This document shows, piece by piece, positions 9,675 to 22,842 of a DNA stretch of 64,000 nt. Origin of the DNA: Clostridium puniceum (GTDB lineage Bacteria > Bacillota > Clostridia > Clostridiales > Clostridiaceae). The stretch lies in the NCBI RefSeq assembly GCF_002006345.1, contig NZ_LZZM01000032.1, positions 43,139 to 107,138 of the forward strand, written 5' to 3'. The notes under the pieces were generated by a model. That model did not search any database and had not been told where the DNA came from. It saw only the letters and a list, made by a program, of their open reading frames with translations. Position 1 is the stretch's first letter, and the number at the start of each line of letters is the position of its first letter. The position numbers and the translations under genes are program-made.

Positions 9675-9703
9675 ATGATATATGCAAATCTGTTAATTGT
9701 CAA
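9675..9703 (-). promoter_or_regulatory. Sigma-A promoter of the ydj-like operon
   Basis: On the minus strand, -35 TTGACA (complement of 9698-9703), exactly 17 bases, then -10 TATCAT (complement of 9675-9680). It lies about 120 bases upstream of the ydjL-like start. Confidence 0.75.
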
Positions 9704-10149
9704 TATATTTTCTGTGTTTTAATCATATTTTTATTGAAACACATATTTTTAACCGAAATAAAATAGGTATTAACTTGCAATAATCCATAAATCAAGTACA
9801 ATTTTTCATAGGTTTACTTAATAATATTTCTTTTTAATTTTTAAATTCACTTTATTTTTTACTATAATCAATATTAATTATACAAATGATTAATATTATA
9901 TAATTTACTCTGTAATTCTACTCAACATACTCATTTAACACTAGCTCATTCTTGAAAATGCCTAATCTTTCCGCCAAATTACAAATCTAAAAAATTTGCT
10001 AATCTTTATAATTTTTTATGCGAATACATTATAAACTACATCATTTCATACAAATAAATAGAAAAATATATAAAGTATAACTAATTTTATATATTTATCT
10101 AATTTTATATTTAAAACAAATATTTTTTTTTGAAAACAAACATAAAATA

Positions 10150-10178
10150 TTGACTTTTATCAAAAGTTATACTAAATT
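10150..10178 (+). promoter_or_regulatory. Possible promoter of the MFS gene
   Basis: TTGACT (10150-10155), 17 bases, then TAAATT (10173-10178). The -10 is weak; an overlapping TATACT is spaced too closely. Confidence 0.4.
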
Positions 10179-10276
10179 ATAGTAGAAGTGTTTATTGTAA
10201 AGGTATACTTTTATGAAATTATGTTTATAAATTAACAAACTAATTATCACATTCTATATTTTAAGGAGGAATTTAC

Positions 10277-11656
10277 ATGTATATACAAAATAATATAGGA
10301 GCTAGAATTGATCGTTTACCTACCTCAAAATGGCACTATAAAATTTTCTGGTTAATTGGGTTGGGTTTATTAATAGATGGTATTGATAATTATATAGGTG
10401 GAATAGTTTTGGCCCAATTGGTTAAAAACGGTTGGTCTAACAACTATTTAAATGCAACATTTACTTCCTGTACCATGGCAGGACTTTTTCTCGGCTCTCT
10501 GTTCGCTGGTTTTTCAGGTGATCATCTAGGAAGAAAATTTGCTTATCAAATTAATCTTCTTATATTTGGATTAGCATCCATAGCTTCTGCTTTTGCAACT
10601 AATATGACTATGCTTATTGTACTTCGTGGATTAACTGGTATTGGATTAGGTGCTGAAATTGTTGTTGGATTTGCTACATTCACTGAATTTATTTCTACAA
10701 AGAATCGTGGTAAATGGTCTGCCACATTATCCTTAGTTGGTAACTGTGCACCACCAATAGCTACATTAATTGGACTTTTAGTTATGCCCCTTTTAGGTCC
10801 TAATTATGGTTGGCGTGCTATGTTCTTTATTTGTGGAATTTCTGCATTAGCGCTATGGTTTGCACGACACAGCTTTCCAGAATCACCTAGATGGTATGCT
10901 GCACGTGGACTTGATGATGAAGCAGATAAGATAATGTTAGCAATTGAAGCTGAAATAGAGCTTGAAAATGGAATTAAATTACCACAAGTAATATGTGAAC
11001 AAACTATTGAAGATTCTTCTGACTCACGAAATATACCTTTTATTAGTTTATTCAAAGGCAGTTTATTAAAAAGAACAATTCTTGGAAGTTTTATACTTAT
11101 AGGAATGAATACAGCTCTTTATAGCATTACTACTTGGATTCCAACAATTTTTGTAGCATCAGGTATAAATGTAACCAAGTCTATTCTTATGACTACTCTT
11201 ATTATGCTTGGTGCACCACTTGGTGTGTTTATTGCAACAAGAATAATAGATAAATTTCCACGTAAGTGGATGGGAGTTACACTATTGCTTTTAATATCTG
11301 TTTTAGGATATATTTACTCACTTCAACGTTCAGAAGTAATGATTGTTATACTTGGTTTTTCATTAATTGTTTTTCTTTATATGTATGTTTGCTTTGCATC
11401 TGCAGTTTATGTTCCTGAATTATGGCCTACTGAAATTCGTCTTAGAGGCTCAGGAGTATGCAATGCAATCGGACGAGTTGTAACAATTTTCACACCATTT
11501 GGAGTTGCTTGGCTTATGACTAATTTGGGAGCTGTTGCAGTTTTTCTAACTATTGGAGGCGTACTCATTTTAGTTGCTTTGCTTATTGCTACTATTGGTA
11601 TTGAAACTAGGCAAAAATCGATTGAAGAAATAAGTTCTGATATAAAGCATATTTAG
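10277..11656 (+). CDS. ydjE: MFS sugar/organic-acid transporter (YdjE-like)
   Basis: Twelve-helix major facilitator of 459 aa, paralogous to the carrier at 6741-8120 over the whole length: shared GARIDRLP opening, GDHLGRKFA loop, PESPRW, ICxASAVYVPELWPTE region and similar C-terminus. It starts at an ATG after AAGGAGG. It is transcribed divergently from the operon through a 720-base spacer and ends at an unusual palindromic hairpin. In E. coli the second carrier, ydjE, flanks the regulator ydjF; here it sits at the opposite end. It may import a related substrate or export a product. Confidence 0.85.
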   Translation: MYIQNNIGARIDRLPTSKWHYKIFWLIGLGLLIDGIDNYIGGIVLAQLVKNGWSNNYLNATFTSCTMAGLFLGSLFAGFSGDHLGRKFAYQINLLIFGLASIASAFATNMTMLIVLRGLTGIGLGAEIVVGFATFTEFISTKNRGKWSATLSLVGNCAPPIATLIGLLVMPLLGPNYGWRAMFFICGISALALWFARHSFPESPRWYAARGLDDEADKIMLAIEAEIELENGIKLPQVICEQTIEDSSDSRNIPFISLFKGSLLKRTILGSFILIGMNTALYSITTWIPTIFVASGINVTKSILMTTLIMLGAPLGVFIATRIIDKFPRKWMGVTLLLLISVLGYIYSLQRSEVMIVILGFSLIVFLYMYVCFASAVYVPELWPTEIRLRGSGVCNAIGRVVTIFTPFGVAWLMTNLGAVAVFLTIGGVLILVALLIATIGIETRQKSIEEISSDIKHI

Positions 11657-11786
11657 AAAAACTTTTTAATAAAGATTTAAGAACAAATTAGTAGCTTGTT
11701 TTATAATTTCTGTAATCAAGTGAACGATATTCAATTCTGCAAATAACTACAAATCATTATAAATAAACTAAAAAATATATTAATTA

Positions 11787-11847
11787 AAAACTTATACTAC
11801 CAAAGGAGATTATTGAGTCAATAATCTCCTTTAACAGTATAAGTTTT
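11787..11847. terminator. 61-base near-perfect palindrome, probably the terminator of the YdjE-like gene
   Basis: The outer arms (11787-11798 with 11836-11847) and inner arms (11802-11816 with 11818-11832) pair completely and are separated by symmetrical 3-base bulges. The right arm ends in TTTT and further T-rich sequence, so it can terminate plus-strand transcripts. It is far longer than needed for that. Confidence 0.65.
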
Positions 11848-12148
11848 AAATTTTATGTTAAGAACATTTAGTAATTAGATAATATAAAGTTACTAATTCA
11901 GCTAAATACATATAATTAACATCTATATCTTTTTTCTACATTCAATTTTACTTTAGGCTAAGCAAATGCTGAAGTATTCTAAATAAAAGACACATAAAAT
12001 ATCTAGCTAACGTGTCTACTATATGTCTGTAAAGTTGGATATACTCAATTATGTTTCACATATCCTCTAAGGCTTCCTTCATACCTTACTATTACTAGCA
12101 GCACACTTGTTTCGAGTTGTTTCTCTCAGCCTATGGGCTCAGGAAAAC

Positions 12149-12180
12149 AAAAAAGAGATAAGACACTATTTTCTCATCTC
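12149..12180 (-). terminator. Terminator of the PrpR_N-MCP gene
   Basis: Minus-strand stem GAGATGAGA/TCTTATCTC (12155-12163 with 12172-12180, one mismatch), followed by TTTTTTG. Confidence 0.7.
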
Positions 12181-12261
12181 AAATTAGACACATGTGCAAA
12201 TTTTAAATATTAAAATATAAGTTATAAGCTTCTATTTTAATTATAGCTTATACTAGTTTAT

Positions 12262-13341
12262 TTAAGAATAATAAGATAATTCCAACAATTTTTCACTGAC
12301 CATTTTCAAGCCATCTAACATTTCGGTAATCTCCTGTGTAGCACCAGCTTGCTCCTGAGTTATTATTTTGCTTTGTTCAGCATTTTTCAACACCTGATCC
12401 ACCGAGTTGCAGAACTGATTAATCATGTTTTCTATTTTTAGAGTGGATTTATTGCTCTCTTCAGCTAATTTACGCACCTCTGATGCTACAACTGAAAAAC
12501 CTCGACCAAATTCACCAGCTCGTGTGGCTTCTATAGCCGCATTTAAGCCCAACAGATTACTCTGTTTAGACACTCTTCGAATAATGTCAAGTATATTGGA
12601 GGTGTTTTTCACTTCATAACTTGTCCTTTTCGCAATATTTGCCGCTTCATCGCTAAATGCAACTATTTCTTGAGATGATGCGTTTAATTCTTCAACTGCT
12701 GCAACTGCTCTTTCAAGAGCAACGTTAATTTCAAGAACACGTTGCTGTATTTGTCCCGCTCTCTCACAATCACGCTTACGTTCTAACTCCTGAGCATCAA
12801 CAATCCTAATTGCCTCACTAATAGCCTTTTGCAGAGATGTTAGGCCAGAATTGATAATATCAGCAGTCAATCCAATCTCGTTTGCTTTTTCTACCACCGT
12901 TTTATCACCTATTATGCCCTGAACTCCTTCTCGAAATAATTTTTGAACGGTTGGAATAATATCATTGCCATTTTGACATGGGCGCATAAAAATTTCCAAA
13001 TCTCCTATTCTATAGTCTTTAAGCATGCCTTCTATGAAATTCGCCATACCAACCACACCAATTTTTTTTATACCAGTACTTGCAATTTGGTGAATTGGTA
13101 AAATAAAATCATCGAATGCGGCTGTAATTGATACTATCATTTTGTTAGGAAGTTGCCGTAGATCATTTACCGTACCACCTCGACTAACGATAACATTAAT
13201 ATCAGGGTATCGCTTGGCTATCTCTATAGCGATATTATTGGTACCGATTTCAACAATAAAATTTTGATTAGTTTCTCTCATGATTGATTGTATTATCTCT
13301 TTCATACTTTGTGACGGTACAATGAACAAAATTGATTCCAT
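12262..13341 (-). CDS. Soluble chemoreceptor-like protein: PrpR_N domain fused to an MCP signalling domain
   Basis: 359 aa, no transmembrane segment. Residues 1-175 look like the PrpR N-terminal sensor domain known from propionate-type sigma-54 activators (hallmark [13 protein letters not shown] near 50-62). After a short helix, residues 200-359 form a shortened MCP signalling domain with the conserved hairpin tip ([16 protein letters not shown] and [16 protein letters not shown], residues 262-296). The expected job is to pass binding of a small metabolite to a CheA/CheW array or to another partner. The ATG follows AAAGGTGG and a 10-codon mini-ORF. No che kinase gene is adjacent. The ligand cannot be read from the sequence. 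Confidence 0.82.
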   Translation of the reverse strand: MESILFIVPSQSMKEIIQSIMRETNQNFIVEIGTNNIAIEIAKRYPDINVIVSRGGTVNDLRQLPNKMIVSITAAFDDFILPIHQIASTGIKKIGVVGMANFIEGMLKDYRIGDLEIFMRPCQNGNDIIPTVQKLFREGVQGIIGDKTVVEKANEIGLTADIINSGLTSLQKAISEAIRIVDAQELERKRDCERAGQIQQRVLEINVALERAVAAVEELNASSQEIVAFSDEAANIAKRTSYEVKNTSNILDIIRRVSKQSNLLGLNAAIEATRAGEFGRGFSVVASEVRKLAEESNKSTLKIENMINQFCNSVDQVLKNAEQSKIITQEQAGATQEITEMLDGLKMVSEKLLELSYYS

Positions 13342-13357
13342 ACGCTTTAACCACCTT

Positions 13358-13390
13358 TCAGATACGTCCTTTTTTTATTTCCTCTATCAT
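13358..13390 (-). CDS. Possible 10-codon leader ORF upstream of the PrpR_N-MCP gene
   Basis: ATG to TGA encodes [10 protein letters not shown] and is preceded by an excellent TTAGGAGG site with good spacing. The stop overlaps the ribosome site (AAGGTGG) of the following gene, 17 bases before its start. This suggests translational coupling or a leader peptide. A chance occurrence, or the scar of an old gene start, is also possible. The remaining 300 bases upstream hold nothing else evident. Confidence 0.35.
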   Translation of the reverse strand: MIEEIKKGRI

Positions 13391-13695
13391 TAATAATCCT
13401 CCTAAAATTAGAAGTTCTTTCATAAACGTTTTCATTTTTTATATTTATTCTTATCTATATTCATATATTAATATCATAAATCTTTATTGTCAAACTTTTT
13501 TTTTTGCTCTAAAGAATATTTTATGATTTTAAAGATTTGTGCTCTATATTATATCTTATTTGAAACATGATAATAAATGTTTAAGAAATGACTTTTTACT
13601 AAGTTAACCCAAATCCATTCTATCTAAATAATTACCAAAGCCGTCTATTAATTCCCTTAATTTAATCGTTCAGAAAATTTTATAATACCCTTGAA

Positions 13696-14538
13696 TCACT
13701 TACTACTATTCACAATAAAAATTCCCAAAAGTACAAACAGAACACCTATTAATGTAGATACTTTTAAACTTTCATGTAAAAATAAATAACTAGATATAAT
13801 ACCAACTACTGGAACTAATAATAAAGATATTGATGCTTTACTTGCTTGAATCTTAGTTAAAATATAAGACCATAATACAAATGCTAAGGCAGATGCTATG
13901 ATACCTGAAAATAAAATATATCCTATAGATATAATACTCCACTGTGATTTTCCATTCTCAAAGCAAAAAGAATATAAAAACAATGCCGCCGCTCCCACTG
14001 CCATTTGCCAAGCTGTGAATTGAACCTTGTCACAATGTTGTAATTTTTGTTTAATAATAAGATTAGACACTGCCCATGCAATTGCAGATGTTAATGCAAG
14101 AATTAATGCCCACAGTTCTCCATCCAAGTGATTGATATTTAGTGCGAAAAATAATCCCATTATTCCAATAATAATCCCTATGATTTTTCGTACAGTCAGT
14201 TGTTCCCCAGGAATGAAAAAGTGTGCTAGTATACAAAAAAATAATGGCATACTATATGTAAGAACTGAAACAAGTCCCGCACTAATATAATTGAGAGAGA
14301 TTTGTATTGCTAGATTAAAATATGTAGTCTGTAAAATACCACATAAAACATACCATTTTAAATTCTTTTTGCTAGGCAAGGGGATCTTTTTTAAATATAC
14401 AACACTAAAAAGCACCGCTGCTCCAAGAAAAAAACGAAATGCGGCAAATAAAACTGGCGGAAATGCACCATTTGCTGATTTCATGACTACGAAATTAAAT
14501 CCCCAAATGAGACATAAAATTAACATCAAACCATTCAT
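13696..14538 (-). CDS. EamA/DMT-family transporter
   Basis: 280 aa, ten predicted transmembrane helices formed by two EamA repeats (residues about 1-135 and 140-280). The first carries the typical opening LCLIWGFNFVVMK and PPVLFAAFRF; the second carries SAIAWAVSNL and the family's terminal glycine-rich helices. Members export amino acids or other small metabolites or import nucleotide sugars; the substrate cannot be predicted. The ATG has an AGGAAAG site. It is monocistronic, with a terminator-like hairpin from the neighbouring operon upstream. A chemoreceptor-like gene lies beyond it with no evident link. Confidence 0.8.
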   Translation of the reverse strand: MNGLMLILCLIWGFNFVVMKSANGAFPPVLFAAFRFFLGAAVLFSVVYLKKIPLPSKKNLKWYVLCGILQTTYFNLAIQISLNYISAGLVSVLTYSMPLFFCILAHFFIPGEQLTVRKIIGIIIGIMGLFFALNINHLDGELWALILALTSAIAWAVSNLIIKQKLQHCDKVQFTAWQMAVGAAALFLYSFCFENGKSQWSIISIGYILFSGIIASALAFVLWSYILTKIQASKASISLLLVPVVGIISSYLFLHESLKVSTLIGVLFVLLGIFIVNSSK

Positions 14539-14616
14539 ATTTAACTTTCCTCTCGTATTTATAGTAAATTAGATATATACCTTATAAAAGACAGCTATAC
14601 TGCACATAAGAATTTA

Positions 14617-14668
14617 AGAAAAAAGCAGCATGCTACATATAATAACTTTAGAAAAAAGTAGCATGCTG
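14617..14668 (-). terminator. Terminator of the beta-glucoside operon
   Basis: An 11-base perfect inverted repeat (14626-14636 with 14658-14668) is followed on the minus strand by CTTTTTTC. It lies between the last glycosidase gene and the EamA gene. Confidence 0.7.
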
Positions 14669-14744
14669 TATATAAGTAATCTCATCACATCTTTAACTTG
14701 TTATTTTTTTCATATACCTTATTTTGTGGAATCTTCTATTTAAA

Positions 14745-16217
<1,473 letters not shown>

Positions 16218-16236
16218 TTAACTTTCCTCCATTTTG

Positions 16237-19547
<3,311 letters not shown>

Positions 19548-19573
19548 CTAAATAACTATAATTTTGATATCGG

Positions 19574-19597
19574 TTACATCGATGTAATATAATTATA
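19574..19597 (-). promoter_or_regulatory. Promoter and palindromic operator of the beta-glucoside operon
   Basis: On the minus strand an extended -10, TGCTATAAT (TATAAT is the complement of 19592-19597), is followed five bases later by the perfect 14-base palindrome TTACATCGATGTAA (19574-19587). The palindrome covers the predicted start point, the classic place for a repressor such as the adjacent RpiR protein. Confidence 0.6.
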
Positions 19598-19830
19598 GCA
19601 TTCAAAATTGTTATAACTTTTATTTTTCATTTTCGGAAACTTTACGACATAAAGAAAAAAATGTGGTATAATTATTGACTCCCAATTATGAAACAGAACA
19701 CAAAGCATTAAATCCACCTAATGACAAATTGACTAAGCCACCTTTAAATTGGCTTCACCAATTCATTTTCTAACATCAAGATTTTATAACCCCTTCAAGT
19801 TCTTCAAATTCTATAATTTTCTCGGTTAAT
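19598..19830. other. Rest of the bglP-rpiR intergenic region
   Basis: No gene is seen. TGTGGTATAA occurs here at about 19662 and again at 19839 inside the rpiR terminator, on the same strand. On the minus strand short broken frames appear, but none that I can name. Confidence 0.4.
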
Positions 19831-19870
19831 AAAAAAGTGTGGTATAAAATTAATTATTTACCCACACTTT
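19831..19870 (-). terminator. Terminator of the rpiR gene
   Basis: Minus-strand stem AAAGTGTGG/CCACACTTT around a 19-base loop, ending in TTTTTT, directly after the rpiR stop. Confidence 0.7.
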
Positions 19871-19876
19871 AGCTAT

Positions 19877-20677
19877 CTACTTCTTTCTCTTCTTATACCT
19901 AAATGCAATAAAATCAGTAATTAATTGAAATAATATGGAATGCGTTTGTACGCTAGATGCATGTCGAAAAGTAATACATAGATTCACATAAGGATATTTC
20001 TCAATTTTCTTGTTAGCTGTAATTGCAACAATTTTAGCTTTAGTTTGCCTAAATACGTTTTTATCAATATTTCCTGCCGTTACTAACTGATACTTTTTTA
20101 TATAATCTCCTGAGTTAGTAAATATAATTATCAAAGTGTCTTTATCAGCATTTTTAATAAACTCATTTTGCTCTACATCATTTATATGTGTAGTAATATA
20201 CTTTCCATTATATGCAAGCTTCATTTGTAAATCCATTGCTGCCGATTCAGAGTATAGAAGCCCAAAAGCTGCCACTTTATCATATTTTATTAAATTTTCA
20301 ACTAATTCATCTATTTTAGACATATCGATACTAGATTTTGCTAATTTTAAATCATCTATAATTACATCTATGTATTCTTCTTCTGTATGGCTTTCTATAT
20401 AGCTTAAAATATTATCATTATAATTTAAATTATTTGAATATTTATTACTTCTATAAGAAGATGCTAACTTCATTTCTAAAAAATCATCAAATCCTATATA
20501 CCTTGCAAACTTAGAAATTGTTGATTTTGAAACAAAGCACAAATCTGCAACCTCAGATATTGTCATATTTTTTATAGATTCAAAATTACATAATAGAACG
20601 TTTGCTATATGATAATGCGTTGAATTTTCTTTACCGTTATTTAAAATTATTAATAACCTATTTAATAATTCCCCCAT
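19877..20677 (-). CDS. RpiR/MurR-family transcriptional regulator
   Basis: 266 aa. Residues 1-75 form the RpiR helix-turn-helix (MTISEVADLCFVSKSTISKF, about 38-57). Residues about 110-250 form a SIS sugar-phosphate-binding domain (AAFGLLYSESAAMDLQMKL, IIFTNSGDY). It is expected to sense a sugar phosphate and control the adjacent PTS/glycosidase operon, acting on the palindrome at 19574-19587. The ATG has an AAAGGAG site. It has its own terminator, so it is a separate unit in the same orientation. Family members can be repressors or activators; operator overlap with the start point favours repression. Confidence 0.85.
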   Translation of the reverse strand: MGELLNRLLIILNNGKENSTHYHIANVLLCNFESIKNMTISEVADLCFVSKSTISKFARYIGFDDFLEMKLASSYRSNKYSNNLNYNDNILSYIESHTEEEYIDVIIDDLKLAKSSIDMSKIDELVENLIKYDKVAAFGLLYSESAAMDLQMKLAYNGKYITTHINDVEQNEFIKNADKDTLIIIFTNSGDYIKKYQLVTAGNIDKNVFRQTKAKIVAITANKKIEKYPYVNLCITFRHASSVQTHSILFQLITDFIAFRYKKRKK

Positions 20678-21182
20678 ATCAATCTCCTTTAACTAGTACA
20701 AAGTTAGAATTCATAAAACAATTAAAATCTACATTTTGTTTGAATTTTTAGTATCTGTACTTTTAAAAATTATTATTTATTTTATTCTTTGATTAATATA
20801 ATAGTAAGTTAATTATATCAGTCTCTCTTTTCCTTTTTCAAATAGTCTTATAGAATATGTATGCTTAGTACAGAAAACTTAAAATTCTTAAGTTCATTAT
20901 CTTCTAAAGTTTCAAAAAGTTACTTATTTAAAATATCAGATAACATACGCTCTCCAAGTACATTTGCAAATACATAACATCTATAATTATCTTTTCTTTA
21001 ATCTCATATTGTTTTTGTTTATGGATTTTTAACTCTTCTAATATTTTATCAACTATTAACACCTTTCTTATACTCGAAAGCATTTTAGAAGTTCTTTCTT
21101 GAAAAATAAAGGTATTCTGCGTAATATGTCGAAATATATAATTTGTAATGTTATAAAATATAATTTCTGGAAGGTGGTTTTT
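20678..21182. other. 505-base intergenic region with a possible small-gene remnant
   Basis: It contains the start regions of rpiR (minus) and the hemerythrin gene (plus). On the minus strand 20928-21083 is open for 51 codons (MLSSIRKVLIVDKILEELK...), and a neighbouring frame ends GERMLSDILNK. It looks like a frameshifted fragment without a good ribosome site. I cannot name the family. Confidence 0.3.
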
Positions 21183-21596
21183 ATGTATTTAAATTGGGAT
21201 TGGACTTTAGATATAGGCATTGATAGCATTGATAATCAGCATAAAGAATTATTTAATCGTTTGGATCAATTATTTACATCTATTAAAGATGGAAAAGGCA
21301 ATGATGAAGTTATTAAAACTCTAGATTTTCTTGAGGAATATGTAATTGAACATTTTAATGAAGAAGAAGAAATTCAAAATAAAATAAATTATCCTCTATT
21401 TAATATACAGCATATGCAACATGAAGAATTTAAAAGTGAGCTTAAAGAATTCAGAAGAGTTTTTGAAACTCAAGGTGCATCAACATTATTAGCTTTAAAT
21501 ATTCAACAAAAATTAGTTGATTGGTTCAAAAACCATATAATGAATTTAGATAAAGATCTAGGAGACTTTTTAATTGAAAATGGTTATAATAAATAA
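21183..21596 (+). CDS. Bacteriohemerythrin
   Basis: 137 aa, single hemerythrin domain with a non-haem di-iron O2-binding site, used in anaerobes for oxygen sensing or scavenging. Ligands: H20 (IDNQH), H57 and E61 (HFNEE), H80 (HEEF), H118 and D123 (NHIMNLD). The canonical H-x3-H pair is altered: the position four before H80 is Gln (Q76), with His at 77 instead. The frame is open from 21099, but the GGAAGGTGG site and the conserved opening YLNWDWTLDIG place the start at ATG 21183. Monocistronic, convergent with the signalling operon. Confidence 0.9.
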   Translation: MYLNWDWTLDIGIDSIDNQHKELFNRLDQLFTSIKDGKGNDEVIKTLDFLEEYVIEHFNEEEEIQNKINYPLFNIQHMQHEEFKSELKEFRRVFETQGASTLLALNIQQKLVDWFKNHIMNLDKDLGDFLIENGYNK

Positions 21597-21804
21597 CTTA
21601 AAAAATATAATATCTTTCTAAAGCTTCTCAACTTATTTTCAATTATTAAAATTAATAGAGAACTCGTCTTCGACTTTTTATGCAAAAGTTACTTAATTTA
21701 TTTCGATTCAAAAAATACAATTTTTGATTAAATATAGGGTTTGCTGAGCAAACCCTAATTATTATTGCATATTTTTATTCTATCTTTCTCTTTACTCTAT
21801 ATGT

Positions 21805-22824
21805 CTATTTTAATACATTGTTAATTTTAGAATTTTCTCTTTTATAAATACTTGTTTGATTACGCCCATTTAGTTTTGACTTGTACAAAGCCTTATCTGC
21901 ATTTTCAATTAATTCATTTATAGAATAACCTATTTGGGGGAATATAGTTTCTATTCCCAAACTCAATGTAACATAAGGCGCTGCAGACGAGTGTTCATGA
22001 GTAATCTTTAATTCTTCTATGTTTTTTCGTATTGTTTCTGCTATAACCATTGTCCCTTCTTCATCTGTTTCAGGCAATATTACTGCAAACTCCTCTCCAC
22101 CATACCTTGCTGCAAAATCTAATGGACGTTTTACACTAGAAGAAATAGTTTTTGCTACTTTAACAAGGCAATCATCACCTTGAAGATGACCATAATTATC
22201 ATTATAATTTTTAAAAAAGTCAATATCAGCTATTATTAATGATATTGGATTATCTGATCTAAAACAACTTTTTAAACTCATATCTATATAGTTATCAAAA
22301 CTTCTCCTATTGGGAATGCCAGTAAGTCCATCTAAAGTTGAAAGACTTTCCAATTTAAAATTTACTTCCTGAAGTTCCGATAATTCTTTAACCTTTAATT
22401 CCAACAACCTAGTTTGTTCTTCTAATAATTTCTTTTGATTATAAAGTTCTAAAAAAACTTTAACTTTACTTTGAAGAATAATTGGCTCTATAGGCTTAAA
22501 GAGATAGTCAACAGCTCCTATTTCATACCCTTTAAATATACATTTTTGCTCCTTACTTATTGCTGTTACAAATATTATAGGTAAATAACGAGTTTTTGAA
22601 TTCATTCTCATAAATTCTGCTGTTTCAAATCCATTCATATCTGGCATTTGAACATCAAGCAATACAAGTGCAAATTCATAATCAAACATTAGGCTTAAAG
22701 CTTCATTTCCTGACGTTGCTTTTATAATATTACAATCCATCTCTTCAAGTAAGCTTTCTAGAACAAGTAAATTGTCTTGTCTGTCATCTACAATTAATAT
22801 ATTAATATCCTTTTCATTTTTCAT
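21805..22824 (-). CDS. Response regulator diguanylate cyclase (REC-GGDEF)
   Basis: 339 aa. A receiver domain (1-125, phospho-acceptor D57 in LLDVQMPD) is joined by a coiled-coil linker (about 128-160) to a GGDEF domain with active-site GGEEF (242-246) that makes c-di-GMP from two GTP. The product-inhibition I-site RPLD (R233-D236) sits five residues upstream, so feedback inhibition is expected. Last gene of the hybrid kinase-CheR-CheB operon, 18 bases after cheB. Its likely input is phosphotransfer from the hybrid kinase. Confidence 0.92.
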   Translation of the reverse strand: MKNEKDINILIVDDRQDNLLVLESLLEEMDCNIIKATSGNEALSLMFDYEFALVLLDVQMPDMNGFETAEFMRMNSKTRYLPIIFVTAISKEQKCIFKGYEIGAVDYLFKPIEPIILQSKVKVFLELYNQKKLLEEQTRLLELKVKELSELQEVNFKLESLSTLDGLTGIPNRRSFDNYIDMSLKSCFRSDNPISLIIADIDFFKNYNDNYGHLQGDDCLVKVAKTISSSVKRPLDFAARYGGEEFAVILPETDEEGTMVIAETIRKNIEELKITHEHSSAAPYVTLSLGIETIFPQIGYSINELIENADKALYKSKLNGRNQTSIYKRENSKINNVLK

Positions 22825-22842
22825 CAGTATTCCTCACTAATT

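Larger units (their letters stand above)
9557..10276. other. 720-base AT-rich divergent intergenic region
   Basis: It lies between the divergent ydjL-like (minus) and MFS (plus) genes. It holds the operon promoter and cre-like site near 9655-9703 and a weaker plus-strand promoter near 10150-10178. No credible gene was seen in the rest. Confidence 0.6.
11657..12261. other. 605-base gap between convergent genes
   Basis: It holds the large palindrome at 11787-11847, a minus-strand terminator at 12149-12180 and a GC-richer stretch around 12040-12145 that resembles no gene I can recognise and has no open frame. The rest is AT-rich with nothing evident. Confidence 0.55.

Noticed and set aside
12040..12145. 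Group II intron fragment
   Set aside because: Some phrases recall intron RNA, but no domain V or reverse-transcriptase motif could be found by eye.
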